A stretch of DNA of 64,000 bases from Gp6-AA40 sp035293405 (GCA_035293405.1 DATDOE010000112.1:1-64000); one strand, 5' to 3'. Numbered from the stretch's first letter, positions 25,315 through 35,089 are shown. Numbers and translations: made by a program. Notes: generated by a model not told the origin, from the letters alone.

Positions 25315-27084
25315 ATGTCGGTTTTGGTATCAACATCGTCGCGCCGTTTGGGGGTGGCCATCGCGATTGCGGTGGCTGTGGCAACCGGTCAGCCGGACGC
25401 AGCGGGACGCAAGTCGTCGCGCAAGCTGGACGCGGCACTCGCGCGCATGGAACGCCACGGCGGCCATCGCACACGGGTGATCATTCGCGTCCGTCAGGGT
25501 GAAAGCGCCTCGGTCAAAGAGAGCCTGCGCCGCACACAGTCCGACCTCAAGTACGACCACGGCACGATCTCGGCGCTGACCGCGGATCTCAGGGGTGACA
25601 GCATCGACGGCATCGCCGACCTCGAGAACGTCGAGTCCGTCTCGATCGACGCGCCGGTCGAAGCGTTGGCCGTGTCGATTCCGGCGACCTCTGGTACCGC
25701 GCTCCGCCGCACGCTTGGCATCGAGGCCGACCGCAGCATCGCCGGACGTGGCGTCGGCGTGGCGGTGATCGATTCCGGCATCTCGCCGCTGCCTGAATTC
25801 GGGTCGCGGATTCGCGCCTTCCATGACTTCACCCGTGGCGGCATCGCGACGCGCCCGTTCGACGACTACGGCCACGGCACCCACGTCGCCGGCCTGATCG
25901 GTGGCGGCGGCGCAGCGACTGCCGACGATGCCGACGTGGGCGTCGCGCCCAGGGTGTCGTTCATCGGCCTCAAGGTGCTCGATGGCAGAGGGCGCGGCTA
26001 CTCGAGCGATGTGATCAAGGCCATCGAGTTCGCGATCGAGAACCGGCACACGCTCGGCATCGACATCATCAATCTGTCGCTCGGCCACGCGCCCTATGAG
26101 TCGGCGAAGACCGACCCGCTCGCGCAGGCGGTCGATCGCGCGTCGGCGGCCGGCATCATCGTGGTGGTCGCGGCCGGCAACGTCGGTCTCAGCCTGACCA
26201 CGGGCCTTCCCGCATACGCCGGCATCCTCTCGCCCGGCAACGCCCGCTCGGCGATCACGGTCGGTTCCGCGCACACCATGGGCACCCGTCGCCGGAGCGA
26301 TGACGTGATCGGCCCCTACAGCTCGCGCGGGCCGACGTGGCACGACGGGTATGCGAAGCCGGACCTGGTCGCTCCTGGACACAAACTGCTGGCGCCGGTC
26401 TCCGAATGGAGCGAGCTGCCGCGCAAATATCCGTTGCTGAAGGTGACGAACGGTCGCGGCGCGCCGACCTTCCTCACGTTGACCGGCACGAGCATGTCCG
26501 CCGCGGTGACGTCGGGTGTCGCGGCGCTCGTGCTCGAGGCCAATCGCGCCGCGCTCGCCGGGACGCAGCCAGACCTGTCACCGAACGCGGTGAAAGCCAT
26601 CCTGCAGTACAGCGCGCTGCCGATGCGTGACGCGCTCGGCGTGACCTACGACCACCTGACGCAGGGCGCCGGGGCCCTGAACGGCGACGGCGCGCTGGCC
26701 CTGGCACGCGCGATCAATACGTCGAGCCGGCGCGGCACCTATCGGCTGATGTCGGGTGTGGCCCCGGTCACGTACCTCGATGGCTCGCCGCTGCCCTGGG
26801 CGCAATTCATCATCTGGGGCAATAACGTTGTCTGGGGTGAGTTGTTCAGGGACGAGAACGTGGTCTGGGGCGACAACCTCGTGTGGGGCGACAACCTCGT
26901 ATGGGGTGACAACGTTGTGTGGGGCGACAACGTCGTGTGGGGCGACAACCTCGTCTGGGGCGACAACCTCGTGTGGGGCGACAACCTCGTCTGGGGCGAC
27001 AACGTGGTCTGGGGCGAGAACCTGGTCTGGGGAGAATCACGGGACGAGAACGTGGTGTGGGGCGACAGCGTCCTGGCCCAGTGA
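25315..27084 (+). CDS. Secreted subtilisin-like peptidase (S8) with VWGDN repeat tail
   Basis: About 589 aa. A hydrophobic export segment (RLGVAIAIAVAVATG), an inhibitor-like propeptide (about residues 30-120, RTRVIIRVRQGE...), and a subtilase domain with complete triad: VAVIDSGIS (Asp), YGHGTHVAGL (His), TGTSMSAAVTSG (Ser), plus VVVAAGNVG. The last about 90 residues are a tandem array of the hexapeptide VWGDN(L/V). The cleavage substrate is unknown. The start is uncertain: ATG 25315 has GGAGG almost touching it, TTG 25324 has better spacing, and the frame opens at GTG 25279. No linked inhibitor or secretion gene is seen. Confidence 0.9.
   Translation: MSVLVSTSSRRLGVAIAIAVAVATGQPDAAGRKSSRKLDAALARMERHGGHRTRVIIRVRQGESASVKESLRRTQSDLKYDHGTISALTADLRGDSIDGIADLENVESVSIDAPVEALAVSIPATSGTALRRTLGIEADRSIAGRGVGVAVIDSGISPLPEFGSRIRAFHDFTRGGIATRPFDDYGHGTHVAGLIGGGGAATADDADVGVAPRVSFIGLKVLDGRGRGYSSDVIKAIEFAIENRHTLGIDIINLSLGHAPYESAKTDPLAQAVDRASAAGIIVVVAAGNVGLSLTTGLPAYAGILSPGNARSAITVGSAHTMGTRRRSDDVIGPYSSRGPTWHDGYAKPDLVAPGHKLLAPVSEWSELPRKYPLLKVTNGRGAPTFLTLTGTSMSAAVTSGVAALVLEANRAALAGTQPDLSPNAVKAILQYSALPMRDALGVTYDHLTQGAGALNGDGALALARAINTSSRRGTYRLMSGVAPVTYLDGSPLPWAQFIIWGNNVVWGELFRDENVVWGDNLVWGDNLVWGDNVVWGDNVVWGDNLVWGDNLVWGDNLVWGDNVVWGENLVWGESRDENVVWGDSVLAQ
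26815..27081 (+). repeat. Coding tandem repeat (18-nt unit, VWGDN hexapeptide)
   Basis: C-terminal array of the subtilase. Eight VWGDN units and one VWGEN follow each other at exact 18-nt spacing (about 26859-27036), flanked by looser copies (IWGNN, VWGEL, VWGES, VWGDS). RDENVVWGD occurs at both ends of the core. DNA copies differ mainly at third positions, so the array is old or conserved at protein level. A Trp every six residues suggests a beta-solenoid or surface-binding element (inference). Confidence 0.9.
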
Positions 27085-27195
27085 CGGGCCGGCAACGCTC
27101 ACTTCGAGTGAGGAACCCTTAGATGACATCGTACATCGTCGTGAACGACCCGCGCCCGCGGCGCAAGGTCGTCTGGGACTAGGACCGAGATACAC

Positions 27196-29757
27196 ATGAC
27201 GGGCGCGGCCTCTTTTGCCGGTACGCTTGGCTGGGTTCGCGACAAGGTGTTGCGAAGTCATCGGCCGGCGCAGGGTGATGCCTCGGCGATGAGCCTGGAG
27301 CACCTGCCTGTTGCCGCCAGTGTCTTCGTCATCGCCGTCGTGGCCGTCGGCTTTGTTGTACTGGTGCTTCAGGGACCGCACCAGATCGCGCATCCGGCGC
27401 AGTTCACCGTCCTGCTCGCCGCCTCGGTGCTGGCGTCGAGTCTGCGGCTGCGGCTGCCCCTCGGCACGAGCGCGTCGAACCTCTCGATCTCCTATAGCGT
27501 CGACTTCGCAGCCCTGCTGCTCATCGGCAGAGAGATGACGATGCTGGTGGCGGGCGCGAGCGCGTGTGCCCAGTCAATCTTCGGAACCAATCGCCGGAAC
27601 CCCGTGTTCCGCATCCTGTTCAACGCGGCGGCACTGGTCCTGACGGTGCAGGCAGCCGGCCTGACATTCACCTACTTCGGCGGCGTACCTGGATCGTTCG
27701 AGATCCAGCACATCGCGAAGCCGCTCGTAGCCAGCGCACTGGCCTACTACCTGGTGAACACGTTCATCGTCGCCACCGCGGTCGGCCTGGCCGCGCGCCA
27801 GCCGGTGTGGACCGTGTGGCAGACGAACTTCCTCTGGACCGCTCCGAGCTACTTCGTCGGCGCCGGCGCCGCAGTGGCCGGCGTGGTGCTGTGGGAAACG
27901 AGTCAGTGGTGGCTGCTGCCGCTCGCCGGCGCGCCCGTGTATCTGACCTTCAAGTCGTACCGCATGTACGTGGACCGGATCGCGTCCGAGAAGCGCCACA
28001 AGGAAGAGGTGCTGCGCCTGCACCGCGACGCGGTGGCGGCACTCGAAGCGGCGCGTCTGTCCGAAGAACGCTACAAGCTCGCCGCGGCGGGATCAAACGA
28101 TGGACTCTGGGATTGGGACGTCCCGTCCAACGTGCTGTACTGCTCGGATCGATGGAAGCTGATGATCGGCCTGTCGGCCGACGCCGTTGTCTCGCGGCTC
28201 GAGCAGTGGCTGGAGTACGCGCACGAAGAAGACCGGCCCGGGCTGGTCGCGGCGATCCGCGCGCACCTGGACGGCGAGCGCGCGAACTTCGAGGAAGAGT
28301 ATCGCGTGTGCCAGGTGGACGGCGAGATCCGCTGGATGCTGTGCCGCGGCATTGCCGTCCGCGACGAGAGCGGACGCGCGATCCGCATGGCCGGCTCACT
28401 GACTGACATCACGGAACAGCGCCGGATCCGCGACACGCTGGCGCAGGCCGCGCGCCACGATCCGTTGACGGATCTCCCGAACCGCACGCTCTTCGGTGAG
28501 CTGCTCCAACGCGCGATCGCGCAGGGCGCACGCTCGTCGGCGAACCGATACGCGGTGCTGTACATCGACCTCGACGGCTTCAAGCTGGTCAACGACAGCC
28601 TCGGCCACGTCATCGGCGACCGGTTCCTCGTGGCCATCGCCCAGCGCCTCCAGGCGCAGCTGCGGCCCGGCGACTCGCTCTCGCGGCTGGGCGGCGACGA
28701 ATTCGCGGTCCTCGCCCAGAACTTCGCGACCCCCGAGGACGTGTGCGCCATCGCCGAGCGGCTGCAGTCCGCGCTGGCCGAGCCGTTCCGCCTCGGCGAT
28801 CACGAGCTGTTTGGATCCGCGAGCATCGGGATTGTCAGCGGCGGACCACAGTATCGATCGGTGGACGCGCTGCTCCGCGACGCCGACATCGCGATGTATC
28901 GCGCCAAGGCCGCGGGCGGTGGCGGATACGAACTGTTCGATGCGACGATGCACGCCTCGGCGCTGAAGCGGCTGACGCTGGAGACCGAGCTGCGCCGCGC
29001 GGTTGAGCGCAAGGAGTTCACCGTCTTCTACCAGCCGATCGTCGCGCTGCCCTCGTCGCGCATTACGGGACTCGAGGCGCTGGTGCGTTGGGTGCGGACC
29101 GATGGCCACCTGGCACCGCCCTCGGAGTTCATTACCGTCGCGGAAGAGACCGGGCTCATCGTCCCGCTCACCTACCAGGTACTCCGGGAGTCCTGCCGTC
29201 AGGTCGCCGCGTGGCAGCAGATGTTCGGGCAGCCGCTGCACCTCTCGGTCAACGTGTCGTCGAAGCTCTTCACGCGTGACGACTTCATCGACCAGGTCGA
29301 GGCCGCGATCACGGACACCGGCCTGCTGCCGGGAAGCCTGCAGCTCGAGATCACCGAGAGCGTGCTGATCAACCACTCGGACGTGGTCGATCACAACTTC
29401 CAGCGGCTGCGCGGCATCTCGGTCGCCGTGCACCTCGATGATTTCGGCACCGGGTACTCGTCGCTCAGCTATCTGCAGCGGTATCCAGTGGACGCGCTGA
29501 AACTCGACAAGTCGTTCGTGGCACGCATGGGCACCGCCGACAACGACGGCGTCGGCGGCGCGATCGTGAAGCTCGCGCGAGAGCTTGGGATGGGTCTGAT
29601 TGCGGAAGGTGTCGAGACGGTCGCGCATGCCGAGCAACTGATCGCGCTCGACTGTCCGCACGCCCAGGGCTTTCTGTTCTCTGAGCCGCTCACGGCAAGC
29701 GCCGTCGTCCCCCTCCTGGCCAAGGAGTTCGCTCCGGTATTGGCCACCGCGTCTTAA
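27196..29757 (+). CDS. Membrane GGDEF-EAL protein with PAS domain
   Basis: 853 aa. An N-terminal integral membrane sensor (about residues 37-255, seven to eight hydrophobic segments) leads into a short coiled coil, a PAS/PAC domain (about 285-410, WDWDVPSNVLYCSDRWKLMI ... LTDITEQRRIRD), a GGDEF domain (HDPLTDLPNRTLF, LSRLGGDEFAVLAQ) and an EAL domain (GLEALVRW, DDFGTGYSSLSYLQR, LIAEGVET). Both catalytic signatures are intact, so it could make or degrade c-di-GMP; in many such pairs one domain is regulatory. It ends 8 nt from the convergent coaA stop. Confidence 0.94.
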   Translation: MTGAASFAGTLGWVRDKVLRSHRPAQGDASAMSLEHLPVAASVFVIAVVAVGFVVLVLQGPHQIAHPAQFTVLLAASVLASSLRLRLPLGTSASNLSISYSVDFAALLLIGREMTMLVAGASACAQSIFGTNRRNPVFRILFNAAALVLTVQAAGLTFTYFGGVPGSFEIQHIAKPLVASALAYYLVNTFIVATAVGLAARQPVWTVWQTNFLWTAPSYFVGAGAAVAGVVLWETSQWWLLPLAGAPVYLTFKSYRMYVDRIASEKRHKEEVLRLHRDAVAALEAARLSEERYKLAAAGSNDGLWDWDVPSNVLYCSDRWKLMIGLSADAVVSRLEQWLEYAHEEDRPGLVAAIRAHLDGERANFEEEYRVCQVDGEIRWMLCRGIAVRDESGRAIRMAGSLTDITEQRRIRDTLAQAARHDPLTDLPNRTLFGELLQRAIAQGARSSANRYAVLYIDLDGFKLVNDSLGHVIGDRFLVAIAQRLQAQLRPGDSLSRLGGDEFAVLAQNFATPEDVCAIAERLQSALAEPFRLGDHELFGSASIGIVSGGPQYRSVDALLRDADIAMYRAKAAGGGGYELFDATMHASALKRLTLETELRRAVERKEFTVFYQPIVALPSSRITGLEALVRWVRTDGHLAPPSEFITVAEETGLIVPLTYQVLRESCRQVAAWQQMFGQPLHLSVNVSSKLFTRDDFIDQVEAAITDTGLLPGSLQLEITESVLINHSDVVDHNFQRLRGISVAVHLDDFGTGYSSLSYLQRYPVDALKLDKSFVARMGTADNDGVGGAIVKLARELGMGLIAEGVETVAHAEQLIALDCPHAQGFLFSEPLTASAVVPLLAKEFAPVLATAS

Positions 29758-29764
29758 GCCATCC

Positions 29765-30724
29765 TCAGAGTTTCTTCAAACGGACCTTTCGCACGGCGTG
29801 GTCCCGTCCCTTTTCCAGGATCAAGTGCGCGCGCTCGCGCGTCGGCCGTACGTTCTCACGCAGGTTCACCAGGTTGATTGACCGCCAGATGCCGCGTGCC
29901 GTCTCGACGGCCTGTTCCGGCGTGAGCGCCGCATATCGATGGAAGTAGGACGAGGGGCTCTGGAAGACCGTCTCCCTCAAGGCGAGAAAGCGCTCGACGT
30001 ACCACTGCTCGATGTCGTGTTCCTGCGCGTCGACGTAGATGGTGAAGTCGAAGAAGTCCGACACGAACATCGCCATCGGCCGGCCCGCCTTGCTGCTGCC
30101 GGTCTGCAGCACGTTCAGCCCTTCGACAATCACGATATCCGGCTGGCGGACAGTGACAGACTCGCCGGTGACGACGTCGTATCGCAGGTGGGAGTACACC
30201 GGGGCGCGCACGTCGGCGACGCCTGATTTCACATCAGCCAGAAATCGCACGAGACGCCGCACGTCGTAGCTCTCCGGGAAGCCCTTCCGATCGGCGATGC
30301 CACGTTCCTCGAGCACGGCTTGCGGCAGCAGAAACCCGTCGGTGGTAATCAGGTCCACTTGCGGGTGGTTGGGCCAGCTCGAAAGCAGCGCCTGCATTAC
30401 ACGTGAAATCGTGCTCTTGCCAACCGCCACGCTGCCGGCAATGCCGATCACGAAGGGCACCCGCGGGTTGTCCGATCCGAGGAACGTCGCCGTGGCGCGG
30501 TGGAGATTGTGCGTGGCGTTGACGTACAGATTCAGCAGGCGAGACAGCGGAAGATAGATGTCGGCCACCTCGTCGAGCGACATACGCTCATTGATGCTGA
30601 CGAGACCGCGCAGCTGCGGCTCGGTCAGCGGCAAGGGGGTCGACGCGCGCAGACGAGCCCATTCGGCCCGTGTGAATTCGACGAACCGCGAGAGGACCAC
30701 CTGGTCGCCCGGACTGGACGTCAC
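29765..30724 (-). CDS. coaA: Type I pantothenate kinase
   Basis: 319 aa, standard for bacterial CoaA, which phosphorylates pantothenate in the first committed step of coenzyme A synthesis. The P-loop is GSVAVGKST (residues 97-105). Further matches are TTDGFLLPQAVLEERGI, KGFPESYDVRRLVRFL, PVYSHLRYDVV, VIVEGLNVLQTG and the C-terminal LRENVRPTRERAHLILEKG. Type I kinases are feedback-inhibited by CoA (known for the family). It follows the TauE/SafE gene by about 61 nt on the same strand. Confidence 0.96.
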   Translation of the reverse strand: MTSSPGDQVVLSRFVEFTRAEWARLRASTPLPLTEPQLRGLVSINERMSLDEVADIYLPLSRLLNLYVNATHNLHRATATFLGSDNPRVPFVIGIAGSVAVGKSTISRVMQALLSSWPNHPQVDLITTDGFLLPQAVLEERGIADRKGFPESYDVRRLVRFLADVKSGVADVRAPVYSHLRYDVVTGESVTVRQPDIVIVEGLNVLQTGSSKAGRPMAMFVSDFFDFTIYVDAQEHDIEQWYVERFLALRETVFQSPSSYFHRYAALTPEQAVETARGIWRSINLVNLRENVRPTRERAHLILEKGRDHAVRKVRLKKL

Positions 30725-30785
30725 GAGAGCATTCTAGTGTCCCGGCCGCCTGATTCGCGCCATGAGTTCCGGAGCGCGGCGCGTC

Positions 30786-31550
30786 TCACCGCAGCACCAT
30801 CAGCGAGAGGGCCGACACCAGTCCAATCGCGACGACGACTCGGCGGACCGTGGCTGGACCGAGCCGAAGAGCCAGACCCGCGCCAGACGCACCACCCGCG
30901 ATCGCGCCCACGGCCATGATCAGCGCGTCTCGCCAGACCACATCCGCCGTCACCGCGAAGTAGATCGCCGCGGCGCCGTTGATACAGACCGCGAGGAGGT
31001 TCTTGACGGCGTTCATTCTGTGGATGTCGGTGTGCCCCATCAGACTGAGCGCGGCGAGCATCAGGATCCCGATGCCCGCCCCAAAGTAGCCTCCGTACAC
31101 CGCGACCAGAAACTGAAACGCCATCGTCCATGACAGCCAATGCGATCGCGCTTCGTGCATGGCCGTGAGATCGAAGCGGCGTTGAATGGGCTCCTGCGCC
31201 ATGAACAGGCCGGTCGCGAACAGGATGAGAAACGGGACGAGCCGTTCGAACACGGCGGTCGGCGTCCACACCATGAGTACGGCGCCGAGCGTGCCGCCGG
31301 TCAGGCTTGGGATGACGAGGGCAAACAGACGCCGATCGGCTCGTGCGAGCTGACGGCGATAGCCCCAGACGCTGCCGAGCGAGCCGGGCCACAGTGCCAG
31401 CGTGCTGGTGACATTCGCGCTCACGGGAGGGACACCGAGCCAGACGAGGGTCGGAAACGTGATGAGGGTGCCTCCACCTGCCATGGAGTTGACCACGCCC
31501 GCCACAGCGGCGGCCGCGAAGACGATCACGTCGCGCACCGGTTGAAGCAT
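30786..31550 (-). CDS. TauE/SafE-family sulfite/sulfoacetate-type permease
   Basis: About 254 aa with seven to eight hydrophobic segments. The family fingerprint is at the front: VVNSMAGGGTLITFPTLVWL followed by VSANVTSTLALWPG, with a second repeat FQFLVAVYGGYFGAGIGILM. Such proteins export or import sulfite, sulfoacetate, taurine-derived or other organic anions across the inner membrane; the substrate is undetermined. ATG 31550 begins the first membrane segment; the open frame reaches 32048 only by crossing the divergent TPR gene. It may share a transcript with coaA. Confidence 0.87.
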   Translation of the reverse strand: MLQPVRDVIVFAAAAVAGVVNSMAGGGTLITFPTLVWLGVPPVSANVTSTLALWPGSLGSVWGYRRQLARADRRLFALVIPSLTGGTLGAVLMVWTPTAVFERLVPFLILFATGLFMAQEPIQRRFDLTAMHEARSHWLSWTMAFQFLVAVYGGYFGAGIGILMLAALSLMGHTDIHRMNAVKNLLAVCINGAAAIYFAVTADVVWRDALIMAVGAIAGGASGAGLALRLGPATVRRVVVAIGLVSALSLMVLR

Positions 31551-31669
31551 ACATCGCGGCGATCGACCCGACGGCCTGCACACAATTGCTCTAACGGGCG
31601 TCTCAATGGATGCCGAAACCACGTATGGCAGCAGACGGTTCGTTGTGCTGTCTTCGCGAGGTGAATTGG

Positions 31670-32884
31670 ATGTTTGGTGTTCTGCTCCTGACGACACTGC
31701 TTGCCGCAACGCCCGCCGAGGCACAGGCCAGCCAGCTACCCACGCAGGCCGAGGCCGCCGCACCGGCGAGCCAGGGCGACAACCAGGCGGCCCTGGACGC
31801 GTTCCGCCGCCGGGCGGCGGCCAACCCGCGTGACCTCGAGGCTCGCCTCGGAATCGCGCGCGTTCATGTGGCAATGGGCCGGCCGGAGCTTGCCGAACCC
31901 GTGTACCAAAGCGTGCTTCTCGAAGCCCCCCGCAACATGGACGCGATGATTGGCGTCGGCACCACGCTGATCGCCCTCGATCGCATCGACGAGGCGATTG
32001 TCGTCCTGGATCGGGCGGCCAAGGCCGCGCCCCAGAACCCTGAAGCACTGGCAGCCCTCGGGCGCGCGCACCTGCGAGCGTCGCGGACGGCGCTGGCGGT
32101 GTCGTACCTGCGGCTCGCCGTGGCCGTCGCGCCGACGCCTGAGAACACCTACGCGCTCGAAGAGGCGCGGCGTGCCCACGGCCACACCATACAGGTGGGC
32201 GGACTCTTCGAAGCGTTCAACGGGAGCACGCCGAATACCGGCGGTGCCGACGTCGCCGTGAACGTCCGCCTTCAAGATCGGCTGCGCCTGCTTGGTCGAG
32301 GGCAGTTTCAGGACAAGTTCGGATTCTCCGAGGAGCGCGGCGGCGTGGGACTCGCCTGGCACTGGCGTCCCGATGCCGTCGTCTACGGGCATGTGCTCGT
32401 CGGACCCGGCAACGAGGTTCTTCCACGTGCCGACGTGGACATCGGCGTCAGCCGCCGCTCCGGCGCGTTCGAGTGGACGGGTGACGTTCGGGTCATCGGG
32501 TTCGACGGCGCCACGTTGACCGCGTTCGTACCGCAGGCCACGTGGTGGACCAGCGATCGCGTGTCGTTCGGTCTTCGGTACATCCTTGCCGTCACCGACT
32601 ACGACGGGTCCGACGATCTGATTTCCGGCCACTCAGGGGCGCTCACCGCCGGGTATCGCGTGCACGCGCGGGCATGGGTCAATCTGGGCTATTCGCGAGG
32701 CATCGACAACTTCGACACCCCCTCCCCCGATCGGATCGGACGATTCAACGCCGACACCGTCACGGGTGGGATCCGTCTGGACCTGCGGTCGCTTACGTCG
32801 GTCTTTGGTACCTATGAGTACCAGAGACGGTCGCAAGGCCAGACGATGAGCCGGGTCACAGCCTCCGTACGGCAAAGCTTCTGA
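31670..32884 (+). CDS. Secreted TPR protein with outer-membrane-like C-terminal domain
   Basis: About 404 aa. A signal peptide (FGVLLLTTLLAATPAEA) is followed by tetratricopeptide-like helices (about residues 35-175: ARLGIARVHVAMGRPELAEP, IGVGTTLIALDRIDEAIVVL, AALGRAHLRASRTALAVSYL) and then a beta-strand-rich region with alternating hydrophobic/aromatic residues ending in F, as in small outer-membrane barrels (YaiO-like arrangement). ATG 31670 is preferred because GAGGTG lies upstream and the signal peptide starts there; the frame opens at 31610. Function is unknown. Confidence 0.75.
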   Translation: MFGVLLLTTLLAATPAEAQASQLPTQAEAAAPASQGDNQAALDAFRRRAAANPRDLEARLGIARVHVAMGRPELAEPVYQSVLLEAPRNMDAMIGVGTTLIALDRIDEAIVVLDRAAKAAPQNPEALAALGRAHLRASRTALAVSYLRLAVAVAPTPENTYALEEARRAHGHTIQVGGLFEAFNGSTPNTGGADVAVNVRLQDRLRLLGRGQFQDKFGFSEERGGVGLAWHWRPDAVVYGHVLVGPGNEVLPRADVDIGVSRRSGAFEWTGDVRVIGFDGATLTAFVPQATWWTSDRVSFGLRYILAVTDYDGSDDLISGHSGALTAGYRVHARAWVNLGYSRGIDNFDTPSPDRIGRFNADTVTGGIRLDLRSLTSVFGTYEYQRRSQGQTMSRVTASVRQSF

Positions 32885-33061
32885 ACGTCCGGTCATTTGT
32901 TGAGGACACTACGGGAGGCAGACACCGGGTCTGACCCCGCGAACTGTCCTCTGAAACGACCGCCGACCCCCCTTTTCTTGGGCTCTCGCATGGCGTAACG
33001 TTTGCCTAGGCCGGCGGCACGCGAACGCCTGTGCGCTCGCCTTGCTGCGGAGGTGCGGCCC

Positions 33062-33853
33062 ATGCGCGTGTGGCTCCCTGTACTGCTTGTGCTTTCGATG
33101 GTCGGCACTGCCCAGGCCGGGCCCGCCGATCAAGATCAATCCTCCTCGGCCCAGTCGGCGCCGCCGACCCGGCCCGCTCCGGACTTCTTATTCGGACGGC
33201 CCGATGGCTCCGTGGCCTTTCGAGGTAGCTGGGTCTTCGGCCGCGCCGGTAGCGACTGGTATGACTTCGTCACCGATCAACTCACGCTCGAGAGCAGCGA
33301 CTTCAACACCGGGGCATTCGGAACCGACCTGAACATCACCGTGGCGCCCCGGCTCGATGTCGTCATCGGGCTGGACTACAGCCAATCGACCTCGAGCTCG
33401 GAGTACCGCAGGTTCGTGGACAACAACCGGCTGCCGATCACACAACAAACGCGGCTGCGCACCGCCAATATCGGCGCCGGGCTGAAACTCGCGTTGACCG
33501 AGCGCGGGCGTGAAGTCGGACGGCTGGCGTGGGTCCCGCGTAAGCTCGTACCATACATAGGGGCAGGCGGGGGCGTCTTGTGGTTTCAGGTTCGCCAGTC
33601 GGGCGACTTCGTGGACTTCGTCGACTTGTCGGTCTTCCCCGACGTGTTCGACTCGAAGGGATGGACTCCAAGCGCGCAGCTGTTCGGCGGCGTCGACGTC
33701 AAGATTCACCGGCGGGCGTATCTCACGTTCGACGGACGGTATCTCTGGGCTGCCGGCGACCTCGGACCTGATTGGATCGACTTCGATCCCATCGATCTCT
33801 CGGGGGCGCGACTGTCAGTCGGCATCAACCTGGTTTTCTCGGAGGGACGATGA
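33062..33853 (+). CDS. Secreted/outer-membrane beta-barrel-like protein
   Basis: About 263 aa. Signal peptide RVWLPVLLVLSMVGTAQA, then a glycine- and aromatic-rich beta-strand sequence (VVIGLDYSQSTSSSEYRRFV, LGPDWIDFDPIDLSGARLSV) resembling OmpW/OmpA-type or 'outer membrane beta-barrel' proteins. GGAGG upstream (about 33049) supports ATG 33062. The stop overlaps the start of the next gene by 4 nt (33850-33853), so the two secreted proteins are translated together. No enzyme motif is seen. Confidence 0.72.
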   Translation: MRVWLPVLLVLSMVGTAQAGPADQDQSSSAQSAPPTRPAPDFLFGRPDGSVAFRGSWVFGRAGSDWYDFVTDQLTLESSDFNTGAFGTDLNITVAPRLDVVIGLDYSQSTSSSEYRRFVDNNRLPITQQTRLRTANIGAGLKLALTERGREVGRLAWVPRKLVPYIGAGGGVLWFQVRQSGDFVDFVDLSVFPDVFDSKGWTPSAQLFGGVDVKIHRRAYLTFDGRYLWAAGDLGPDWIDFDPIDLSGARLSVGINLVFSEGR

Positions 33854-35082
33854 GGACCATCGCATTCGGATTCGCGCTGATGTTACTCGCGGCTCCGGCA
33901 CACGCGCAGAGCGCTCAGGACCCGCGATGGAACCGGTGGCTTGGCTGCTGGGAACTGGTTCTGGAGAGCTCGCGCGAAGGCCCGCCCACTCCGACAGGCG
34001 CCGCACGTGAACCGCGACTGCAGCCACGCGATGCGGCCCGGCCGCGTGTGTGCGTGCAGTCCACCCCGGACGGTGGGGCGACCTTCAGCACGACGGTCGG
34101 CACACAGACACCTATCGTCCAAACCGTCGTCGCCGACGGCACCGACCGGCCGATCACCGATGACGGATGCCGCGGCACACAGCGCGCGGAGTGGTCTCGC
34201 GACGGCCTTCGTCTGTTCGCGCGCGCTGAGCTCACCTGCACGGGTGATACGGGCGAGCGCCGCGTGTCGGGTCTCGCGATCATCGGTCCCAACGGCACGT
34301 GGACAGACGTCCAGTCCGTGGAGATTGCCGGGCGCGAGAGCTTCCGCGTGCGCCGCTATCGCCGCGCCGACGGCGGCGCGGTGACCACTCCACGCATCGC
34401 GGCGACCGCGCTGACGCTCGACGACATCGAGGAAGCGAGCGCCAAGGTCTCGCCTCGCGCACTCGAAGCCGCGCTCGTCGAGACCAATGCGTCGTTCGAT
34501 CTGACCGGCCAGCGCCTTCTCGAGCTGCACGCCGCGAAAGTCCCCGCGAGCGTCGTCGATCTGATCGTGGCCCTGTCCTATCCGGATCGATTCGTCGTCG
34601 AACGCCGCGCGCCCACCGATCGCGCGCTGGCGCCAATCATGGACGACCCGTTCATGCTGGGCTGGGCCTTCGGCTATCCGATCTGGTCCGACGTGTCTGG
34701 GTTCTACTCGCCGCTGTACGGCGCCTTCTCGCCGTACTACTACTCCCCTTTCGCGTACCCATATCTCCGGGGGTACTACCCATTCTTCGGCAACGGCTAC
34801 TACGCGATCGACCCCGGTGGTGGCGGCGGCTCCAACGGGTCCGATCGGCCAAGCGGCGCGGGGCGCGTGGTCGACGGCCAGGGCTATACGCGAGTGAGAC
34901 CGCGTGAAAGCGAACCGACGTCCGCCTCGAATCAACCAGTCGGCGTAGCCAGTTCCGGCTCGAGCTCGGGCGGCAGCCCCGGTGGAACTGTATCGAGCCA
35001 GGGTTTCTCCAACGGCGGATCCAGCGGCGGATCCGGCGGCGGATCGGGCGGCGACGGCGGACGCACGGCGCAACCGCGCTGA
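33850..35082 (+). CDS. Secreted protein with Tyr/Gly-rich tail, unknown
   Basis: About 410 aa. Signal peptide RTIAFGFALMLLAAPAHAQ; residues about 20-190 are a Cys-containing beta-rich region (WNRWLGCWELVLE, DGCRGTQRAEWSRDGLRLFA); a helical segment follows (LDDIEEASAKVSPRALEAAL). The end is low-complexity: a Tyr/Phe/Pro stretch (YSPLYGAFSPYYYSPFAYPY), then Gly/Ser-rich sequence. It is coupled by a 4-nt overlap to the barrel-like protein upstream. The tail looks like a surface or adhesive segment (inference). No family assigned. Confidence 0.75.
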   Translation: MRTIAFGFALMLLAAPAHAQSAQDPRWNRWLGCWELVLESSREGPPTPTGAAREPRLQPRDAARPRVCVQSTPDGGATFSTTVGTQTPIVQTVVADGTDRPITDDGCRGTQRAEWSRDGLRLFARAELTCTGDTGERRVSGLAIIGPNGTWTDVQSVEIAGRESFRVRRYRRADGGAVTTPRIAATALTLDDIEEASAKVSPRALEAALVETNASFDLTGQRLLELHAAKVPASVVDLIVALSYPDRFVVERRAPTDRALAPIMDDPFMLGWAFGYPIWSDVSGFYSPLYGAFSPYYYSPFAYPYLRGYYPFFGNGYYAIDPGGGGGSNGSDRPSGAGRVVDGQGYTRVRPRESEPTSASNQPVGVASSGSSSGGSPGGTVSSQGFSNGGSSGGSGGGSGGDGGRTAQPR

Positions 35083-35089
35083 CGCGCGG

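Noticed and set aside
26859..27036. Regular repeats that might suggest a CRISPR array
   Set aside because: The units are contiguous 18-mers with no unique spacers and encode VWGDN in the subtilase frame; the NFEGG array at 48709-48870 is likewise coding.
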